A program made the translations under genes and the position numbers. Below are positions 1 through 6,441 of a stretch of 18,197 nt of DNA, one piece after another (position 1 is the first letter of the stretch; every line of letters begins with the position of its first letter). Location of the stretch: assembly GCA_009693225.1 (NCBI GenBank), contig SHXP01000017.1, forward strand, positions 1 to 18,197. Direction: 5' to 3'. The notes beneath the pieces are model-generated. The model was given only the letters and a program-made list of their open reading frames with translations, did no database searches and had not been told where the DNA came from. Source of the DNA: Limnohabitans sp. GTDB lineage: Bacteria > Pseudomonadota > Gammaproteobacteria > Burkholderiales > Burkholderiaceae_C.

Positions 1-2
1 AG

Positions 3-242
3 AAGTTTCTGGGCAACAGCGAAAACGCAGTCAAGACGCAAATCTGGTGCGCCCTATCCACCTACGTGCTCATCGCCATTGTTAAAAAGGAACTTCAATT
101 GAATGCTTCGCTCTACACTTTGTTACAGATTTTGTCGGTCTCTGTATTCGAGAAAACTGAGATTTCAAGCGCCTTGCAGCTCGATGGCAACACAATCGAT
201 AAGGCAGATGTCAGTAACCAATTGAATTTATTCACTTTTTAA
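3..242 (+). CDS. IS4-family transposase, C-terminal fragment (5' end outside window)
   Basis: The reading frame is open from the first bases and ends in TAA at 240-242, giving the last 79 residues of a protein. It contains FLGNSENAVKTQIW, then a hydrophobic stretch (YVLIAIVKKELQLNASLYTL), then LQILSVSVFEK, and ends in NQLNLFTF. This is the familiar C-terminal end of DUF4372-type IS4 transposases, which follows the last acidic catalytic residue. The catalytic DDE residues lie outside the window, so whether the element is intact cannot be judged. It runs plus, tail to tail with the hydroquinone operon, and only 35 bases separate the two stop codons. The family call comes from remembered motif similarity. 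Confidence 0.8.
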   Translation, partial: KFLGNSENAVKTQIWCALSTYVLIAIVKKELQLNASLYTLLQILSVSVFEKTEISSALQLDGNTIDKADVSNQLNLFTF

Positions 243-260
243 CCGGACACTACTGATAGT
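243..260. mobile_element. Possible right terminus of the IS element
   Basis: Directly after the transposase stop comes CCGGACACTACTGATAGT, a plausible terminal inverted repeat, since IS4-family elements usually end within a few tens of bases of the transposase stop. It includes a small internal inverted repeat, ACTA-CTGA-TAGT (249-260). The matching left end and any target-site duplication are outside the window, so the exact boundary is inferred. Confidence 0.3.
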
Positions 261-277
261 AAATATTAAAATAGTCT

Positions 278-1351
278 TTAACTGTATTGTGGCGGATCGC
301 CGTCAAAAGCCCTTTGCAGCAATTCCCTGATCTCGTCGCGTTGCGCCGGACCGAAGGGACGCGGGTTCCAGTATGGCTGTCTGACCGCCAGGTCAGCCGC
401 AGGGTCAAGGTCTGAGGCTTTCATGCCTATGTCTTTCAGGGCCACCGCAGCACCGTTGTTTTTTGCCAGAAGATAAACGCCAAGCGGCCCGTTGCTGACA
501 CGCAGTGACTGAGCCAGGTCGGCCATGGCCTGCGCAGCCGCACTCGCATTGAAAGCCAGCGCATGCGGCAGCACCACGGTATGCACCTCGGCATGCGGCA
601 GGTTGAAACTGCCGCCCAGCGTATGGCACAGCTTGTGATGCAGTGCCATGCCGACGCTGCCGAGCACACTGCCGCATAACCAGGCGCCGTACAAAGCCAG
701 CGCCCTACCCTCTATGTGGTCAGATGTCGTACGCACCAAGGGCAAAGCGACGGCCAGTGAGGCAATGCCTTCCATGGCCATCAAACGTGTCATCGGATTG
801 CGGTCCTGCGCGTACAAACCTTCGGCCGCATGCGCCAGCGCGTTCATGCCGCTGGTGATGCTCAAACCCAGCGGCAGACTCATGGTGAGTTCAGGGTCGT
901 AAATCACAGTGCGCGGCAACACCTTCGGGTCCTTGCCGGTTTTTTTGATGCCGCCATCGGTGATGCCGTAAATGCTGGTCATTTCCGAGCCGGCATAAGA
1001 CGTGGGTATCGCCAGAATAGGCAGACCGGTTTCCAATGCAATGGCTTTGGCCAGCCCGGTGGTGGAGCCGCCGCCGAATGCGACCAGACCATCCGCTTTC
1101 AATCGCCGTGCTTCATCACAGGCGGCACGCGCTGCCTCTATTGGCACATGCATGACCGCTTTGCCGTACACGCCTATGGCTTTGCCGCCCAGCAAAACAG
1201 CCACCCGCTGAGCCCCTGCGGTTTGTTCGGGCGTGCACAGTACCAGCGCGCGCTGCATGTTCAGCAGTTGCGCCTCTGGCTCGACCTGTGCCAGCGTGCC
1301 GGCACCGAACAGCACGCGCGCAGCCTGTGCGTTGTAGACAAAGGCTTGCAT
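278..1351 (-). CDS. hapF: Maleylacetate reductase
   Basis: This 357-residue protein is of normal length for maleylacetate reductase, in the iron-containing alcohol dehydrogenase superfamily. The enzyme reduces maleylacetate to 3-oxoadipate with NAD(P)H, the last step before the central oxoadipate pathway. The N-terminal half has the nucleotide-binding GGGSTTG (93-99) and AIPTSYAGSEMT (114-125). The C-terminal half has NALAHAAE (170-177), ALHHKLCHTLGG (236-247) and PHAEVHTVVLPHA (252-264), all diagnostic of this family rather than of general Fe-alcohol dehydrogenases. Its ATG overlaps the TGA of the upstream dehydrogenase gene by one base (TGATG at 1349-1353), so translation is probably coupled. 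It is the last gene of the operon. No hairpin terminator is visible in the 35 bases before the IS fragment. The role is strongly supported by the neighbouring hydroquinone genes; other names for the same function are pnpE and macA. Confidence 0.93.
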   Translation of the reverse strand: MQAFVYNAQAARVLFGAGTLAQVEPEAQLLNMQRALVLCTPEQTAGAQRVAVLLGGKAIGVYGKAVMHVPIEAARAACDEARRLKADGLVAFGGGSTTGLAKAIALETGLPILAIPTSYAGSEMTSIYGITDGGIKKTGKDPKVLPRTVIYDPELTMSLPLGLSITSGMNALAHAAEGLYAQDRNPMTRLMAMEGIASLAVALPLVRTTSDHIEGRALALYGAWLCGSVLGSVGMALHHKLCHTLGGSFNLPHAEVHTVVLPHALAFNASAAAQAMADLAQSLRVSNGPLGVYLLAKNNGAAVALKDIGMKASDLDPAADLAVRQPYWNPRPFGPAQRDEIRELLQRAFDGDPPQYS

Positions 1352-2859
1352 CAGCGCGGGTAATGCGGTTTGATCTGCGTGTCGATGTTCACCCAGACGC
1401 TTTTGACCTGGGTGTATTCGCGCATGGCGTCAAAACCCATTTCACGCCCGTAACCGCTTTGTCCGGTGCCGCCGAAGGGCGACCCCGGGTTGACGCGTTT
1501 GTAACTGTTGATCCAGACCATGCCTGAGCGGATTTCGCGGGCAAACAAATGCGCGCGCTGCAAATTTGATGTCCACAAACCGCTGCCGAGTCCATACTCG
1601 GTGCCGTTGGCAATTTCCAGCGCCTCGGCATCGGTCTTGAAAGTCAGCACCGTCACAAACGGGCCGAAGACTTCTTCCTGCGCGACGCGGTCCTTGTAAC
1701 TTCTGGCGCGCATAATGGTCGGACGCACGTAGCAGCCATCGGCCAACTCGCCGCCGGGCGCGACACCGCCGACCAGCACTTCGCCGCCTTCGGCCTTGGC
1801 AACCTCCACATAACTGAGGACGCGGTCACGGTGCATGGCGCTGGTCAGCGGCCCCATTTCCGTGTCCGGGTCCAACGGATTGCCAAGCCGTATCGAGTTG
1901 GCCAGCGCAATGAATTTCTCAAGAAAGGCATCGGCTACGTTTTCATGCAACACCAGCCGTGAACCTGCAATGCAGGCCTGTCCCTGGTTGTGAAAAATCG
2001 CCCAAGCCGCACCGTTGACAGCGGCGATCAGGTTGGCGTCTTCAAACACGATGTTGGCGCCTTTACCGCCGAGTTCAAGCTGCACTTTTTTCAAGTTGCC
2101 GGCACTGGCTTGCACGATGCGTTTGCCGATGGCGGTGCTGCCGGTGAATGCGATCTTGGCGATATCCGGATGCTCGGCAATGTATTGACCGGCCACATTC
2201 CCCAGACCCGGCAGGATATTGACCACGCCCGCGGGCATGCCTGCCTCGCGCATCAACTCGGCAATCTTCAAGGTGGTCAGCGGTGTGATTTCAGCGGGTT
2301 TCAGCACAATGGTGTTGCCCGCAGCCAAGGCAGGCGCCATCTTCCAGCTGGTGAACATCAAGGGGAAATTCCAGGGCACGACCTGCCCTACCACGCCCAG
2401 TGGTTCGCGCAAGGTGTAGTTCAGAAACCCGGCATCCACCGGAATGGTTTCGCCCTGAAACTTGTCGGCCATGCCGCCGAAGTAGCAGAAACATCCGGCA
2501 GTGCGGGGCACGTCGAGCATGCGGCAATCACGGATCGGGTGACCGGTGTCCAACGATTCCAAACGCGCCAGTTCTTCACCGTTGGCCTCGATCAGATCGG
2601 CCAGCTTCAAGAGGATGCGGCCGCGATCCGCTGCCTGCATGCGGCTCCAGGCGGGAAAGGCTTTGTGCGCTGCCTTGACCGCCAGATCGACATCGGCGTG
2701 TCCGGCCATGGCGACTTGCGCGATCAACGAGTTGTCATGCGGGTTGAGCGTGGCCAAGGTGTCACCGGAGAGCGCGTCAACAAATTCACCATCGATAAAC
2801 AGCTGGTGCCTGATGGGAGACTTCAAGCCCACCGCTTTCTGGATGTCTGACAAATCCAT
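1351..2859 (-). CDS. hapE: 4-hydroxymuconic semialdehyde dehydrogenase (NAD-dependent aldehyde dehydrogenase)
   Basis: This 502-residue protein is a full-length aldehyde dehydrogenase. It has PWNFP (162-166, Asn164 in the oxyanion hole), VLKPAE (185-190, cofactor-contacting Lys187), the Rossmann turn FTGSTAIG (238-245), catalytic base Glu262 in LELGGK and nucleophile Cys296 in GQACIAG. On sequence alone it resembles betaine-aldehyde or hydroxymuconic-semialdehyde dehydrogenases. Its place between a hydroquinone dioxygenase and a maleylacetate reductase makes 4-hydroxymuconic semialdehyde the likely substrate, oxidised to maleylacetate, as in the hap and pnp clusters of Pseudomonas. A strong SD (AAGGA) precedes the ATG. 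Upstream there is an 81-base gap containing a terminator-like hairpin, so this gene and hapF may be expressed at a lower level than the dioxygenase. Confidence 0.9.
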   Translation of the reverse strand: MDLSDIQKAVGLKSPIRHQLFIDGEFVDALSGDTLATLNPHDNSLIAQVAMAGHADVDLAVKAAHKAFPAWSRMQAADRGRILLKLADLIEANGEELARLESLDTGHPIRDCRMLDVPRTAGCFCYFGGMADKFQGETIPVDAGFLNYTLREPLGVVGQVVPWNFPLMFTSWKMAPALAAGNTIVLKPAEITPLTTLKIAELMREAGMPAGVVNILPGLGNVAGQYIAEHPDIAKIAFTGSTAIGKRIVQASAGNLKKVQLELGGKGANIVFEDANLIAAVNGAAWAIFHNQGQACIAGSRLVLHENVADAFLEKFIALANSIRLGNPLDPDTEMGPLTSAMHRDRVLSYVEVAKAEGGEVLVGGVAPGGELADGCYVRPTIMRARSYKDRVAQEEVFGPFVTVLTFKTDAEALEIANGTEYGLGSGLWTSNLQRAHLFAREIRSGMVWINSYKRVNPGSPFGGTGQSGYGREMGFDAMREYTQVKSVWVNIDTQIKPHYPR

Positions 2860-2900
2860 ATCCGTCCTTGAAAACAGCGTACTGCAAGTGCATCGCTGCG

Positions 2901-2929
2901 AAAAAAAACGGCCCGCCTCAGCGCAGGCC
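2901..2929 (-). terminator. Intrinsic terminator or attenuator inside the hydroquinone operon (hapD-hapE gap)
   Basis: On the minus strand, GGCCTGC (2929-2923) pairs with GCGGGCC (2916-2910). This gives a 7-bp GC-rich stem with one G-U pair and a 6-base loop. One base later comes an uninterrupted run of eight T (2908-2901). This is the classic form of a rho-independent terminator. It lies 12 bases after the hapD stop and about 40 bases before hapE. The stem is short, so partial termination that favours the dioxygenase subunits is more likely than a full operon break. Confidence 0.65.
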
Positions 2930-2940
2930 CGTAGCAGGTT

Positions 2941-3948
2941 TTAAAACTGAACCGGTACTTCCGGCGCTTCGCCTTTTTGAATTTCATGGACCAGCGTGGG
3001 CGAACCGTTCTCCCAGACCAGCAGCATGGAGCGCTTGGGGCTGTAGCCCTGGTGCCTGCAATACGCAGGCATGGCAGCCATGTCACCGGCTTTCATGATG
3101 ACGCGCGCCAGCGGCTTGCCGGTGTTTTTGTCAGCACAGTCCCAGTGAATTTCATCGCACATCTGGAAAAACCATTCGACCCGGTCATTGCCGTGAATGA
3201 TCGGCAGGATGTGCTCTTCGGTGGTCGGGCACATGAAGCTGTACTTGACCACCGAGGTGAAACTCGGGTTCCAGGTGACCTGGCTGCGCGACAAAAACGC
3301 GAATAAATTGAAGGCATGGACCTCGTTTTCAAAACCGGGCTCGGGGTGCAGTTCGGGCATGTCTTGGGGCACATCGGCGAAGGCCCGATTCACCGGTGTG
3401 CCGCGCGCATCGGTACGCAGATCAAGGTCGCCTTTCAAGCCGACGCAACGCGTGGCGAGTTCGCGCGCTCGCGTGATCTTGGCGTTGTTGTTGCCGTTTT
3501 TGCGGCCGTACGGTGTGCCGGTTTCCTGCGGCGCAGAAAACGGGTCGAAAGTTTCATTGGTCCAGTCGTCCAGCATCTGCTCGAAGATGGCGCGGATCTG
3601 GTCAGTCGGGAAGTTTTCCAGCAGATCGACACCGGCGGCTTTCATGGTGCCGTTGTAACTGCCCGCGTACAAATCGACCGACTGGTAATGGTTGACGGTG
3701 CCCAGCATATTGTCGAAGTTGACCCAGCCGTAAAAAAAGCCCCAGGCCACGTCGCGCATCAGGGCGCGCAAAAAATTGCCGATGTCCATGGTGTGCGACA
3801 AGGGGCGTCCGTCACGCGTGGTCCAGGTGATGTGAGAGAAATATTCGTCGCGGCGGAAACTGAAACTGCCGAGCGTGAAAGCACGGTAGCCCATGGTCGC
3901 ATCGGGCGGTGAAGCCAGAACCTTGATGATGTCGGAAGGTGCGTTCAT
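2941..3948 (-). CDS. hapD: Hydroquinone 1,2-dioxygenase, large (iron-binding) subunit
   Basis: This 335-residue protein matches the large subunit of the two-component Fe(II) hydroquinone dioxygenases (HapD of P. fluorescens ACB, also called PnpD, PnpC2 or MnpD). These cleave hydroquinone to 4-hydroxymuconic semialdehyde. From memory of the PnpCD structure, the iron ligands are His256/Asn258/Glu262 and His303. Here H252-x-N254-x3-E258 (IIHGNDRVEWFF) and H299 (AYCRHQGYSP) occur with exactly the same spacing, shifted by four residues. The fold is cupin-like and quite distinct from the LigB and vicinal extradiol enzymes. It follows the small subunit after 12 bases, and a strong SD (AAGGAGA) just after the hapC stop sets the ATG at 3948. 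There is no signal peptide, so it is cytoplasmic. Confidence 0.92.
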   Translation of the reverse strand: MNAPSDIIKVLASPPDATMGYRAFTLGSFSFRRDEYFSHITWTTRDGRPLSHTMDIGNFLRALMRDVAWGFFYGWVNFDNMLGTVNHYQSVDLYAGSYNGTMKAAGVDLLENFPTDQIRAIFEQMLDDWTNETFDPFSAPQETGTPYGRKNGNNNAKITRARELATRCVGLKGDLDLRTDARGTPVNRAFADVPQDMPELHPEPGFENEVHAFNLFAFLSRSQVTWNPSFTSVVKYSFMCPTTEEHILPIIHGNDRVEWFFQMCDEIHWDCADKNTGKPLARVIMKAGDMAAMPAYCRHQGYSPKRSMLLVWENGSPTLVHEIQKGEAPEVPVQF

Positions 3949-3960
3949 GTCTGTCTCTCC

Positions 3961-4467
3961 TTAAGCGGTCTGGCAGATGTCTGCCCATTTCTCTACCGAC
4001 AAATCACCTTTGCAGGTTTGCAGAATCAACACCGCGGGCTGTGGGCTTTTGAACTGGTAAGCCGTGTTTTTCGGCAACAGCGCCTGATGGCCGCGTTTGA
4101 TCTTCATCCAACCCATCTTTGTTCCCTTGGGTTCACCCTGAACCAGAACCGCACCGTTTTTGTCTTCATCCTTGACGGTTTGCGCCGCATCCAGTTTGAT
4201 CAGGTGTATCTCCACCTCACCGTCCATGCTGAGTGCGAATTCATCGTGGGCACAGGTGTACCAGGGCGATGAGTCTTCGGCCCGTAAGGTTTCCAGCACA
4301 TAAATCTGGTTCTGTCCGAACACCACTTTTTCATAGGGTTTGGACTTATTGGCGATTTCAAAACAGTTTGAAAACGCGTAATGCTTCACATCGTCGTCTA
4401 TGGGTTCGACGCGGCCTTTTTTATAGCTCTTGAGCGAGCCGAATTGGGTGTGGTAATTCACGGTCAT
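3961..4467 (-). CDS. hapC: Hydroquinone 1,2-dioxygenase, small subunit
   Basis: From the ATG at 4467 this is a 168-residue protein (MTVNYHTQFGSLKSYKKG...), close to the roughly 18-kDa small subunit of HapCD/PnpCD enzymes. It has a cupin-type beta-rich sequence (VYVLE/YVLETL, SMDGEVEIHLIKLD, GHQALLPKNTAYQF) but no complete set of metal ligands; in this family the large subunit holds the iron. A longer frame opens at an ATG at 4497 (178 aa). However, a well-placed SD, GGGAGA (4480-4475), lies 7 bases before the 4467 ATG, and nothing comparable precedes 4497. I therefore chose 4467. This is the first gene of the operon, followed by hapD after 12 bases. Confidence 0.88.
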   Translation of the reverse strand: MTVNYHTQFGSLKSYKKGRVEPIDDDVKHYAFSNCFEIANKSKPYEKVVFGQNQIYVLETLRAEDSSPWYTCAHDEFALSMDGEVEIHLIKLDAAQTVKDEDKNGAVLVQGEPKGTKMGWMKIKRGHQALLPKNTAYQFKSPQPAVLILQTCKGDLSVEKWADICQTA

Positions 4468-4474
4468 TGCATGG

Positions 4475-4480
4475 TCTCCC
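4475..4480 (-). promoter_or_regulatory. Ribosome binding site deciding the hapC start
   Basis: GGGAGA on the minus strand lies 7 bases upstream of the ATG at 4467-4465. It falls inside the longer frame that opens at 4497, so it argues for the shorter 168-residue product. Confidence 0.6.
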
Positions 4481-4497
4481 GTTGGTTCTGCAGTCAT

Positions 4498-4628
4498 TGC
4501 ACAGTGAATGAGACTTTAGGACGGGTGCGACAGTGGCGGTAGGCCTCAGATAAAAAGCAGATTATTCGCCGTTACAGAACAATATCTCGGGTTAACCCGT
4601 AAGGCTAAGGATTCCCGGTTTCCCAGAC
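4498..4628 (-). promoter_or_regulatory. Promoter/operator region of the hydroquinone operon
   Basis: This 131-base gap between the LysR gene and hapC is AT-richer than its surroundings. It holds a perfect 12-bp palindrome, CGGGTTAACCCG (4588-4599), and close by a shorter inverted repeat, GTT-CTGT-AAC on the minus strand (about 4571-4580). It also has a T-rich CTGCTTTTTATCT stretch that could be a weak -10 region. A palindrome some 50 bases upstream of a weak promoter is the arrangement expected for a LysR-activated promoter. The exact -35/-10 boxes and transcription start cannot be fixed from sequence alone. Confidence 0.45.
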
Positions 4629-5576
4629 TCAGGTCGAAATCAAGGCTTCGGGTATCAGGCCCCTGGCGATCAAATCCGCGTCCCAGGGCGGTTCACGATT
4701 GAACCTGTTGGCGATATGTTCAATGAACAGATTCAGCTTGACGGCATGGCGTGAAGTGCCGGCGTAGACCGCACTCAAAGAAAAAGACGATAACTGGTGC
4801 TGTGGCATGGCCACCTGCAAATCGCCGCGCAAAATATCCTCGCCGGCCACCAGTGTCGGCAGGCACACAATGCCTGCGTTGGCCAGCGCGTATTCACGCA
4901 GCAAATGCACACTGTTGGTCAACAGACTGGCGGATAAATACATGGTCAGCGACTCGCCCTGGTGATAGAAGGTCCACTGGTCGCGCGTCGGATAACCCGA
5001 ATACAAACCCAGCTTGTGTTTGTGCAGGTCACGCGGCGTCTGCGGTACTTCGTGGGTTTTCAAATACTGAGGGGTGGCGCAAAACACGCGGCGGACCGGA
5101 AAAAGTTTGCGCGAGATGAGTCCATCTGAATTGGGAGGAAAAATCTGCAAGGCGCAATCAACCCCTGCCTTGACGGGATCGACCACCACATCACTGACGA
5201 TCAAATCCATGCGTATGTCCGGGTAAGCGGTTTGAAACTGGTGCAGCAACGAGGCAAAATGGCCGAGCACCAATCCGGTCAGTGCGTGAACCCGCAAAGT
5301 ACCCGACGGCTTGGTCTGCACATCACGCATCTGATCCACCACGCTGTTGGCCTGTGACACCAGATCGGTGCAATCGCGCAAAAAGGTTTGCCCAAGCTCG
5401 CTCAAGCGGACCAGCCGGGTACTGCGGTGAAACAAGGCCGCGCCCAGGTAGTCCTCAAGTTGCTTGACCCGCGTGGTCACCACCGATTTGGAGACCCCCA
5501 GTTGCCTAGCCGCCTCGGCAAAGCTTTGGGTTTGTGCGACACGCACAAATGTCTCGATGTTTTGCAATCTGTCCAT
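4629..5576 (-). CDS. LysR-family transcriptional regulator, probable regulator of the hydroquinone operon
   Basis: This 315-residue protein has the LysR winged helix-turn-helix at its N-terminus: MDRLQNIETFVRVAQTQSF, EAARQLGVSKSVVTTRVKQLE (21-41) and FHRSTRLVRLSELG (49-62). An effector-binding domain of the periplasmic-binding-protein fold follows (about 90-295), including SGTLRVHALTGLVLGHF and DLIVSDVVVDPVKAGVD. It resembles the subgroup with an N-terminal MDRLxNIETFV. It is transcribed in the same direction as hapCDEF and ends 131 bases before hapC; LysR regulators are more often divergent. By position it probably senses hydroquinone or a pathway intermediate and activates the dioxygenase genes, as PnpR does for p-nitrophenol clusters. 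That role is inferred. Confidence 0.88.
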   Translation of the reverse strand: MDRLQNIETFVRVAQTQSFAEAARQLGVSKSVVTTRVKQLEDYLGAALFHRSTRLVRLSELGQTFLRDCTDLVSQANSVVDQMRDVQTKPSGTLRVHALTGLVLGHFASLLHQFQTAYPDIRMDLIVSDVVVDPVKAGVDCALQIFPPNSDGLISRKLFPVRRVFCATPQYLKTHEVPQTPRDLHKHKLGLYSGYPTRDQWTFYHQGESLTMYLSASLLTNSVHLLREYALANAGIVCLPTLVAGEDILRGDLQVAMPQHQLSSFSLSAVYAGTSRHAVKLNLFIEHIANRFNREPPWDADLIARGLIPEALIST

Positions 5577-5664
5577 TCGCTTAATATAAGTCTTGCAACT
5601 CTTGAGCGCGCGCGGGTTTGTCGCCGGCTTTCGTGCACCTTGTTGAATTTTTCAGGTTAAATGC
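5577..5664. promoter_or_regulatory. Divergent intergenic region between the LysR gene and a small secreted-protein gene
   Basis: These 88 bases separate two divergent start codons and so should contain both promoters. Visible are an AT-rich quasi-palindrome CTTAATATAAG (5580-5590) right before the LysR ATG, which could be a -10 or an autoregulatory site, and a GC-alternating run (about 5606-5615). A modest SD (CAGG) precedes the plus-strand ATG at 5665. No convincing -35/-10 pair could be assigned. Confidence 0.3.
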
Positions 5665-6036
5665 ATGCTTACTTATTCATTCCCCAGGCCCTGCCCGCCG
5701 GCACCTTGCTTGAAAAAATGCCTGCTTTGGCTCTGCGTGATCACGTTTTTTTCAGCGGACCTGTTCGCCATGGATGCTGCTCACAGGCCTTGCAGTGCCT
5801 GGAACACCGCGCGCAAAGCCAATCTCAGCAGCGTGGTGCAACGCGAGTGGCTGTACGGCTACCTCAGCGGAATGAGCGATCAAGAGATGACACTCAGCAG
5901 CAAGAACATGTATGAGCTGTTACCGGCCAATGAAGATATCGTTGTCTTTTTGAATAATTATTGCGAGCAACAACCGCAATCTTCAGTCAACCAGGCTGCC
6001 TGTGAATTGTTCAACAGCTTGCGCTCAAAACCTTAA
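5665..6036 (+). CDS. Small secreted protein, Rap1a/HdeA-like, function unknown
   Basis: This 123-residue protein starts with a signal-peptide-like segment (KK at 18-19, then LLWLCVITFFSADLFA to about 35), so it is probably exported to the periplasm. The mature part is helical, with REWLYGYLSGMS (60-71), VVFLNNYC (93-100) and AACELFNSL (111-119). The mature cysteines are Cys43, Cys100 and Cys113. A WxxGYxxG segment followed by an NYC...C ending is typical of small periplasmic proteins of the Rap1a/Tai or HdeA-like type, but I cannot assign a function. It is divergent from the LysR gene and followed 33 bases later by a second small plus-strand gene, probably in one transcript. The N-terminal twenty residues are cysteine- and proline-rich, so the true start could be slightly downstream. 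Confidence 0.65.
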   Translation: MLTYSFPRPCPPAPCLKKCLLWLCVITFFSADLFAMDAAHRPCSAWNTARKANLSSVVQREWLYGYLSGMSDQEMTLSSKNMYELLPANEDIVVFLNNYCEQQPQSSVNQAACELFNSLRSKP

Positions 6037-6069
6037 TCATGTGGTGTCGACCGACTACCGGAGCAATGA

Positions 6070-6441
6070 ATGGAAACTTTCTGGATATGGGCGCTTGTCT
6101 TGATTGTCTTGAGCCCGCTGATACTGGGGCTGCTGTTGATCGGTCTGCAAAAAAAGGTGCGCATTATTCACAGCGTGTCCGGCATTGCCAAAAACGGCTA
6201 CATGGGCTACAGCTGGACCTATTTGTTCTTCGGCTGGTTTGTGCCGGTGGTGCGCGGTGAACTCGGCGTCGGCGTGCTGCACCTAGTCATCACACTGGTG
6301 TCATTCGGTTTATCGCAATTGATTTTCCCTTTTTTGTACAACCGTCAGTACATGAACCGCATGCTGACCAGCGGCTGGGTGCTGGACAGCGCAGACCCGA
6401 ATTACGAACTGGCCAGAGAAAAACTCAATATCGTCAACTGA
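6070..6441 (+). CDS. Small membrane protein, HrgC-like, function unknown
   Basis: This 123-residue protein has an SD (GGAG) 6 bases before its ATG. It carries an N-terminal membrane segment (residues 4-26), then a short basic stretch (QKKVRIIH). The conserved-looking block GYSWTYLFFGWFVPVVRGE (46-64) follows, then a second hydrophobic region (67-89) ending in YNRQYMNRMLTSGW (90-103). The YSWT-FFGWFVPxxRGE signature recalls the small HrgC/DUF2628-like inner-membrane proteins found next to many unrelated genes; I give that likeness from memory and have no function for it. Its 3' end overlaps the amidase gene on the other strand by 8 bases. No terminator is visible between the two. Confidence 0.65.
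   Translation: METFWIWALVLIVLSPLILGLLLIGLQKKVRIIHSVSGIAKNGYMGYSWTYLFFGWFVPVVRGELGVGVLHLVITLVSFGLSQLIFPFLYNRQYMNRMLTSGWVLDSADPNYELAREKLNIVN

Noticed and set aside
1990..2850. A 286-codon plus-strand frame opposite hapE
   Set aside because: The minus-strand aldehyde dehydrogenase has all catalytic motifs. The opposite frame is a by-product of GC-rich codon use and shows no known motif.
4588..4599. The CGGGTTAACCCG palindrome as a terminator of the LysR gene
   Set aside because: The arms would leave no proper loop and no T run follows on the minus strand, so an operator is more likely than a terminator.
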